A stretch of DNA of 64,000 nt, from NCBI GenBank assembly GCA_013396655.1, contig WBMV01004764.1, forward strand, positions 703,394 through 767,393, given 5' to 3'. The DNA comes from Campylorhamphus procurvoides (taxonomy: Eukaryota; Chordata; Aves; Passeriformes; Dendrocolaptidae). The notes beneath the pieces were generated by a model, which was given only the letters and a program-made list of their open reading frames with translations, was not told where the DNA came from and did no database searches. Shown in pieces: positions 60,501 through 64,000 of this stretch. Each line of letters begins with the position of its first letter. Within the stretch, counting starts at the first letter, position 1. The translations under genes and the position numbers were made by a program.

Positions 60501-61746
60501 CTGCTCACAAACCTGCCCAGGCAGCCCCAGAGAGAACTCAACTGTCTCAAGGAATTCTTTTTCTTTTTTTAAACATTGCTAAGTTTTAGCTATTTAGAAA
60601 AATCACAAGCTGCACAGGTATAAAGTTTCCTCAGTCTAACAAACTACCAACTACGTTTGTTTTGTAATCATGTGTAGCTGTAAACGCTTATATTTATCTA
60701 GAATGGTATTTTTATAGCTGCAAGTTTTATAGCCTACATTAAGTCCTAATCTGAAATCTGTTAAATCTTTGATATAACTGGAGAATTGCAAAGTAGAAAT
60801 AATGGATCACGTTCACATAAGATAACTGTTATTTCTTTCAGCTCCACTGAATGGTCCTTTATTTTCACACTGAAAAAATTATACAGTCAGAATACCTTTT
60901 TAAGTAACATTTTACTTCCAGACTATTATGCTTCACATTAAACATTCCATCACACTAGAAATCTTTCCATTTTGCCAATTATTTTAAAGCTATCTTTAGG
61001 CATTGCTTTTTCATATAGCTCAGATGATTAACACGTAAAGCAGTCTGAGACCAGAACCCAGTATAGTTTTATCCTGTCATTTTAAAGAATTTGATCATTG
61101 CAACAGCTTTACAGAAGCAATCTCAATGAAGACAGACAATACTAATGCTTCCCCCACAGGTGTTAAAACACCTGTTAAAAAAAATGCTCAGAAGGCACCT
61201 ACACCACAGACTTTTACCTCCCTCGTAAGTGAGGTATGATGTGCCTACCTCTACTGTGCATAAGCCTCAACTTTAATTAAACTAAAATTAGGTATGCAGA
61301 GCATACATGGGCAATAGTTAAAATAACTCCAAATACATTAGATTGTTCCTACACTAGGACCTAACCATAACAACTTCGACCTACCCTTGCCCTACAAACC
61401 AAATTTCTAAAATTAGCCATTTTCTTCACCACATACAAAGTTTAACTGCTAAAGGTTAATATCAAGTGGTAGTTCCTTCCCATGCCTATAAAAACAACTG
61501 ACACATAGTATGTTATTTTAGTATGTGAGAAGGATTATGACTTAAAAAAAATGCTAGATACACAATCAATCCTGTATCAGAGAAAGCAAATACCTCATAA
61601 ATAAGAAAACCAAAACTAACCTTAGTCTCCTTCTCCCTTTTCTTCCCACTTGAGAGTCCTTCACCATTTTTAAGGTTTTCACCCTTCTTCATGGTCTCAC
61701 ATGGCTGTCGCTTTCTAGGAGGTACAACAAGGAATTTCCGGATATC
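33451..61746 (-). CDS. RFC1: RFC1, large subunit of replication factor C (24 of 25 exons)
   Basis: RFC1 is the large subunit of the ATP-driven loader that opens PCNA and places it on primed DNA in replication and repair, in the nucleus. Exons 2-25 join in one frame of 1152 codons plus stop. With an initiator Met this gives 1153 residues, against 1148 in human. Domains: N-terminal DIRKF motif (residues 2-6); basic, low-complexity region (about 40-400); BRCT domain (about 407-495); AAA+ module with Walker A GPPGVGKT (652-659), Walker B IMDEVDG (718-724) and sensor-1 region [13 protein letters not shown]1 C-terminal domain (about 880-1085); acidic stretch; basic tail ending RHLE. All introns are GT-AG and phases agree at every junction. 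Exon 1, which should supply only the Met, was not found and probably lies beyond 64000. The gene converges with WDR19. Residue numbers assume Met = 1. Confidence 0.97.
34057..34087 (-). promoter_or_regulatory. RFC1: Possible hairpin over the weak RFC1 exon 24 donor
   Basis: On the RFC1 strand the donor reads AAG|gtgatt, lacking G at +5. The last exon base and the donor (GGTGATTTA, 34087-34079) can pair with TAAACCACC (34065-34057), eight of nine bases, across a 13-base loop. A role in splicing is inferred only. Confidence 0.35.
34087..34278 (-). CDS. RFC1: RFC1 exon 24
   Basis: Sixty-four whole codons, residues 1058-1121: [20 protein letters not shown], then a serine-rich stretch and an acidic run ending [10 protein letters not shown]. 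The acceptor is cttgacag and the donor AAG|gtgatt is weak. Reading through the donor would add only Val-Ile before a TAG. The 1.05-kb intron upstream (34279-35323) holds nothing I recognise. Confidence 0.93.
35324..35537 (-). CDS. RFC1: RFC1 exon 23
   Basis: Residues 986 (split Arg) to 1057: [20 protein letters not shown], then [20 protein letters not shown] and [13 protein letters not shown], ending KLDPK. The acceptor at 35538 (gacaaag) is set by reading frame; the nearby CAG at 35530 would hit a stop. It is part of the RFC1-specific C-terminal domain. The donor is AAG|gtaaaa. Confidence 0.92.
35958..36103 (-). CDS. RFC1: RFC1 exon 22
   Basis: Residues 938-985: [20 protein letters not shown], then [20 protein letters not shown] and ELAMHMSL. 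Highly conserved C-terminal domain. The acceptor is ctttttcag and the donor CAG|gtagta (split Arg). The 880-bp intron upstream (36104-36983) has no feature I recognise. Confidence 0.95.
36984..37101 (-). CDS. RFC1: RFC1 exon 21
   Basis: Residues 898 (split Gly) to 937: [20 protein letters not shown], then [19 protein letters not shown]. The acceptor is ttttccag and the donor CAG|gtgagc. Only 116 bp separate it from exon 20. Confidence 0.95.
37218..37372 (-). CDS. RFC1: RFC1 exon 20
   Basis: Residues 847-897: [20 protein letters not shown], then [20 protein letters not shown] and [11 protein letters not shown]. The acceptor is ttatttag and the donor GG|gtgagt. It is the start of the RFC1-specific C-terminal domain. 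The 419-bp intron upstream is unremarkable. Confidence 0.95.
37792..37890 (-). CDS. RFC1: RFC1 exon 19
   Basis: Thirty-three whole codons, residues 814-846: [20 protein letters not shown], then [13 protein letters not shown]. The acceptor is ctcttcag and the donor CTG|gtaagt. Confidence 0.95.
38056..38151 (-). CDS. RFC1: RFC1 exon 18
   Basis: Thirty-two whole codons, residues 782-813: [20 protein letters not shown], then [12 protein letters not shown], the helical lid and sensor-2 region of the AAA+ module. The acceptor is gtattacag and the donor CAG|gtcagt. Confidence 0.95.
38573..38710 (-). CDS. RFC1: RFC1 exon 17
   Basis: Forty-six whole codons, residues 736-781: [20 protein letters not shown], then [20 protein letters not shown]. 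The run CMCNDR is the sensor-1 region. The acceptor is aatcacag and the donor AAG|gtaagg. The 1.0-kb intron upstream (38711-39730) shows no identifiable element. Confidence 0.95.
39731..39819 (-). CDS. RFC1: RFC1 exon 16, Walker B
   Basis: Residues 706-735: [20 protein letters not shown], then [16 protein letters not shown] carries the Walker B Asp-Glu needed for ATP hydrolysis. The acceptor is attttcag and the donor CAG|gtgaaa. Confidence 0.95.
40270..40384 (-). CDS. RFC1: RFC1 exon 15
   Basis: Residues 668-705: [20 protein letters not shown], then [18 protein letters not shown], following the Walker A helix. The acceptor is catcctag and the donor CTG|gtatgt (phase 1). Confidence 0.95.
40385..42003 (-). 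other. RFC1 intron 14, 1.6 kb
   Basis: It carries a small CR1 3'-end fragment at 41509-41573. Moderately GC-rich sequence at 40600-41200 has open frames on both strands (40430-40792 plus, 40793-41071 minus) without splice sites or recognisable protein. I read these as chance. Confidence 0.6.
41509..41573 (+). mobile_element. CR1-type 3'-end fragment
   Basis: It contains GTGGGTCCCTTCCAACTCA followed by a TATTCTATGACTTTATGA-like tail, the usual end of avian CR1 copies of one subfamily. At about 65 bp it could instead be the tail of a CR1-tailed SINE whose head is lost. Confidence 0.7.
42004..42113 (-). CDS. RFC1: RFC1 exon 14, Walker A
   Basis: Residues 631 (split Gly) to 667: [20 protein letters not shown], then [16 protein letters not shown]. 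Lys658 and Thr659 of the P-loop are present. The acceptor is ttttttatag and the donor AAG|gtgagt. Confidence 0.96.
42363..42474. repeat. G-free A/C-rich low-complexity tract
   Basis: For 112 bases the plus strand contains no G and is dominated by CCA, ACAC and AAAC units; the RFC1 transcript is therefore C-free and G/U-rich here. It lies in RFC1 intron 13. Confidence 0.8.
43028..43424 (-). CDS. RFC1: RFC1 exon 13, linker and start of AAA+ module
   Basis: A 397-bp exon, residues 499-630. The first part is basic and low-complexity ([20 protein letters not shown]). From about residue 590 it is the conserved clamp-loader start [20 protein letters not shown], then [13 protein letters not shown]. 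The acceptor is gtctgaag and the donor CAAG|gtgact. The 1.04-kb intron upstream (43425-44461) has nothing recognisable. Confidence 0.94.
44462..44566 (-). CDS. RFC1: RFC1 exon 12, end of BRCT domain
   Basis: Thirty-five whole codons, residues 464-498: [20 protein letters not shown], then [15 protein letters not shown]. It holds the last strand and helix of the BRCT fold. The acceptor is tttctccag and the donor GAG|gtttgt lacks the usual A at +3. Confidence 0.95.
44882..45061 (-). CDS. RFC1: RFC1 exon 11, BRCT domain core
   Basis: Sixty whole codons, residues 404-463: [20 protein letters not shown], then [20 protein letters not shown] and [12 protein letters not shown]. This BRCT domain binds 5'-phosphorylated double-stranded DNA in human RFC1. 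It is clearly GC-richer than its surroundings. The acceptor is gttctcag and the donor AAG|gtgggt. Confidence 0.96.
45536..45643 (-). CDS. RFC1: RFC1 exon 10
   Basis: Thirty-six whole codons, residues 368-403: [20 protein letters not shown], then [16 protein letters not shown], the conserved lead-in to BRCT. The acceptor is ctgccccag and the donor CAG|gtgagt. Confidence 0.95.
45814..46115 (-). CDS. RFC1: RFC1 exon 9, Lys/Ser-rich disordered region
   Basis: Residues 267-367: [20 protein letters not shown], later [20 protein letters not shown] and [15 protein letters not shown]. The start at 46115 follows an excellent pyrimidine tract ending ctttcaag and is the one that keeps frame with exon 8. 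The sequence is low in complexity and much less conserved with human than other exons. The donor is GAG|gtagga. Confidence 0.9.
46211..46298 (-). CDS. RFC1: RFC1 exon 8
   Basis: Residues 238-266: [20 protein letters not shown], then TAGYKQSDR. It matches the human ARKDTEAGE start and then diverges. The acceptor is gtttatttag and the donor AGAG|gtagga (phase 1). Confidence 0.88.
46643..46720 (-). CDS. RFC1: RFC1 exon 7
   Basis: Twenty-six whole codons, residues 212-237: [20 protein letters not shown], then TPQKKK. A conserved acidic helix. The acceptor is cctttcag and the donor AAG|gttgaa is weak at +3. Confidence 0.94.
46721..48527 (-). other. RFC1 intron 6, 1.8 kb
   Basis: AT-rich, with no exon, RNA gene or mobile element that I can identify. 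Confidence 0.6.
48528..48602 (-). CDS. RFC1: RFC1 exon 6
   Basis: Twenty-five whole codons, residues 187-211: [20 protein letters not shown], then EEDSE. It matches human LNDEAIAKQLQLDEDAE. The acceptor is aaatatag and the donor GAG|gtaaaa. The 707-bp intron upstream is AT-rich. Confidence 0.94.
49310..49542 (-). CDS. RFC1: RFC1 exon 5
   Basis: Residues 109 (split Asp) to 186: [20 protein letters not shown], later [20 protein letters not shown] and [23 protein letters not shown] resembles a second PCNA-binding (PIP-like) motif; human reads VLDYFG. The acceptor is catgtttag and the donor GAA|gtgagt. Confidence 0.94.
49543..58172 (-). other. RFC1 intron 4, 8.6 kb
   Basis: The largest intron of the window. 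I read both strands and found no exon, tRNA, CR1 tail or LTR terminus. It is AT-rich with short homopolymer runs. The open frames here are all short and lack matching splice sites. I did not find intronic promoter features such as CpG clusters. Confidence 0.55.
58173..58292 (-). CDS. RFC1: RFC1 exon 4
   Basis: Residues 69 (split Asp) to 108: [20 protein letters not shown], then [19 protein letters not shown]. It matches human QDPVTYISET. The acceptor is aaaatacag and the donor ACAG|gtaatg (phase 1). The 1.6-kb intron upstream (58293-59909) has several poly-T runs near 59620 and 59655 and nothing else I recognise. Confidence 0.93.
59910..59985 (-). CDS. RFC1: RFC1 exon 3
   Basis: Residues 44-68: [20 protein letters not shown], then [13 protein letters not shown] is a likely nuclear localisation signal. 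The acceptor is actcttag and the donor CAG|gtagtg (phase 1). Confidence 0.92.
59986..61620 (-). other. RFC1 intron 2, 1.6 kb
   Basis: This is the counterpart of the human intron whose Alu-tail pentanucleotide repeat expands in CANVAS. No Alu and no AAAAG or AAGGG array is present here. The intron is plain AT-rich DNA. Confidence 0.7.
61621..61746 (-). CDS. RFC1: RFC1 exon 2, N terminus
   Basis: Forty-two whole codons, residues 2-43: [20 protein letters not shown], then [20 protein letters not shown]. The human N terminus, as I recall it, is MDIRKFFGVIP, a PCNA-interacting motif; here the second Phe and the Gly are replaced (Leu, Val). The acceptor is tttgctag and the donor AAG|gttagt. The exon starts in phase 0, so exon 1 need only supply ATG. 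Confidence 0.92.
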
Positions 61747-64000
61747 CTAGCAAAAGGGAAAACAGATTTATAAATTTTTAAATACAGACAGCTCTTCATA
61801 CTACGAAACAGCAATGCACTTAAGTTACTTTCTCAGCAGCTCCATTACAATATATATTGACTTTGGTATTTTGTTTATGTTTCAGAAAACAAAGCCCAGC
61901 TAGTTAAACGTAGCTGCTCACACACCCATACCACCTTTCTTGGCTTTGAACAGTGAAAAAGTTTGTTCCTTCCTTAGTTGGACATCTTCACCGATACACA
62001 CTGCAAGACAAACTTCCACTAGCAATGAAATAGTGACTTAATGCAGATATTTAATTAGAATTCTTTTTTTTTTTCCAGTTAGTTATCACAAACCTAGGCC
62101 AGAGTATTTCTACAGTTAGATCAATCAACACAGCTATGAAGTAGTGTCTCATGTAAAAAGACAGCTGAGGAGTGGGACACACTGCAATCTCCATCTTCTA
62201 AGACAGTAACTTCCATCTTGCTAAAAAACAAGCCAGCAAAAAATAAGTGAAATTTAAATAAAGAGAAACAACTTAATCCCAAGAATTCCAAAAGGTCTGC
62301 TTTGTAACCTTATTTTAGGTACCTGACCACAATAAGCCGTAACAAGGTTTTAAGCATGTAAAGTCAGCAGCTGAAGCTTCAGCTTTAGAAAAGCACTGTT
62401 GTACAGACAAAACCAAATCTGACTTTTGTCAAAAAAAACCCAAAACCCTTGTGGTTCAGTTTTACAAAAAAGAAACTGAGAAACCAGGTACCTGGTTGGT
62501 ATCACTGCCTCCAGAGTTAGCAGCCATTTTAGAGAAAGTGCCTCACCTGGCCTAAATAATTTGCAGAAGGTGAAGAATGTGGCTCAGGACTACATTGCAC
62601 CCAGCTGAGAGCTACTCCCCATCAGGGAGTTCCATCTGGCAGTTCATTATCATCACAGGTAAGCAAAAGGAAAGCAATACACTGCATCAAATCTGACTGA
62701 TTACAAGGGGTCTTTCAGGCTCCTTTTCTCTTACCAGTCAGTTCTCTGGCAGTCTGGATTTAGGGCTTAAAGTCAATGGAACATGTAATTTGAAAGTATA
62801 CACAAAATATGGGACAGGTATAGGTTCATTTAGTATACCTGGATTAAAAGAATTTTCTACAAGTTTAGGGCTCTTTGTGTTACAGCTGCATATCATAACA
62901 TCGATTCAGCAGACAATGGTAGCCTGGAAAGCATTCTTCCTCAGTGTGACTTCACGCATTTCCTCCCATGGAATTCATGCCTTGAGGCACAGACTTCCAA
63001 CACTACTATTTTACATATACTCCTCCAATATAAATGGAGTATTACATAAACTCTGAAATTCTATCCAGTGGTACCTTTAGCTAAAAAGTCTGAAGAGAGA
63101 ATCTATTCAAAAAGTCTCCAAGTAGACCCGCAGACTTCATCACTCAATTATACTCATTATTGCTGACTTCAGGTTTAAGATAACACAGGCAAAAGATGAA
63201 CAAGTCTCATTAGAACTTTTATGTAATAAAATAATTAAAATACTTACTACAACACTGCAAAATAAAGTCTTCAAATTTTTTGGGTTCTTTTTTTGTAGCT
63301 GTTACTATAAAGCTTAAAATATTTGGAGAATTAATTTTACATAAATAATATGGCTCCATTCTAGCGCCTTAACTAAAAACTCAAATAGTAAGTGAGGTCT
63401 CTGCAAACTTACCAACCTCTGTGCAACTTGGTATTGTGAGGGAAAATGAATACATCCCAAAATTAGTCTTCAAGCTTATACAAGTAGTAGCAGGGAATAT
63501 GTTTTACATTGGTTAGCCCAATTTAATACAACCTGTCTGGTTTAATTTACTTCTAAAGCTACTCAGTAGGCTTCTACAGAGGCTTTTTAGCATGATTGAT
63601 TTATCACTCTTTCTCCCCTGTCTTGATCCTGAGTTTTGGATTCCAGTTCTGACATCAATTTTTTTTAAACTACACATAATTCTTGTAGAAAATCTGCAGA
63701 ACCATTTTACGTTTTGAGAAGATGCAATAATATAAGATTTTTTTTAATATACAAGGTTTATGAAATACATACTTCATAAACTACACAGCCCTAAGCTACA
63801 AAGGAAAATTGCCATCTCTGCACAAACGCCTTCACAGTCACTTCAGTCACAAACTCACCAATCTTCTTGAGCTATCCTGCTCTTTAGAAAAAAAAGAAAC
63901 CTTGTTAGCCACTGCTGACACAACAGACAGTGAACACAGAATTGCTTGGGAAAAAAGTATGCCACACTGCAACAATAAAGTTACCTTTCAGTGAAGCTTT
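61747..64000 (-). other. RFC1 intron 1 (probable), up to the window edge
   Basis: AT-rich with no CpG-rich promoter-like stretch, so the RFC1 start site is probably beyond 64000. A 12-codon candidate exon at 62492-62527 is discussed among the rejected items. Confidence 0.5.

Noticed and set aside
59986..61620. Search for the pentanucleotide repeat linked to CANVAS in RFC1 intron 2.
   Set aside because: No AAAAG or AAGGG array and no Alu-like sequence occurs here; that repeat arose in a primate Alu tail.
62492..62527. A 12-codon minus-strand start (MAANSGGSDTNQ) ending in a donor (CAG|gtacct) in phase with RFC1 exon 2, a possible alternative first exon.
   Set aside because: No promoter-like or CpG-rich DNA lies upstream, the peptide matches no RFC1 N terminus I know, and the human gene needs only ATG from exon 1. 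It stays possible but unsupported.

Overview
This window is vertebrate nuclear DNA, almost certainly from a songbird-type (passerine) bird. It is AT-rich, with small exons in long introns. The mobile elements include CR1 LINE copies, an ERVL-type solo LTR and a tRNA-Ile-headed SINE with a CR1-like tail, a SINE type I recall being described from passerines. Two protein-coding genes fill the window, arranged tail to tail.

Left half (1 to about 32.6 kb, + strand): the 3' three quarters of WDR19 (IFT144), a core subunit of the ciliary IFT-A complex. Twenty-five coding exons (115-31641) encode 965 residues, roughly human residues 378-1342. They cover the end of the second WD40 propeller, the TPR-like solenoid and the C-terminal cysteine-rich zinc module. 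All exons join in one frame with GT-AG introns. A short 3'-UTR exon with AATAAA follows at 32483. The 5' part of the gene lies left of the window. Its introns carry nearly all the recognisable mobile DNA: a 570-bp solo LTR with a perfect 5-bp target duplication (1783-2352), three substantial CR1 insertions (6605-7968, 14433-14704, 26041-27640), an older decayed CR1 (about 25640-26036) and the SINE (22266-22400).

Right half (about 33.0 to 61.7 kb and beyond, - strand): RFC1, the large subunit of the clamp loader replication factor C. Twenty-four coding exons (61746 down to 33451) join in one frame to give 1152 residues plus an initiator Met that must lie in a first exon, probably beyond 64000. 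The order is an N-terminal PCNA-binding motif (altered here), a basic disordered region, a BRCT domain, an AAA+ module with intact Walker A and B, the RFC1-specific C-terminal domain and a basic tail on a tiny last exon. Only one CR1 scrap is recognisable in its introns, including an 8.6-kb intron 4.

The polyadenylation signals of the two genes are only about 0.4 kb apart. The WDR19 signal sits in a near-palindrome that reads AATAAA on both strands.

The two genes act in different processes (ciliary transport and DNA replication/repair). Their adjacency matches the WDR19-RFC1 order I recall from human and chicken. I see no operon, CRISPR array, functional tRNA or rRNA gene, or undescribed system. 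The points worth checking are RFC1 sequence changes, splice-site peculiarities and the mobile elements. All human comparisons are from memory, not from an alignment.
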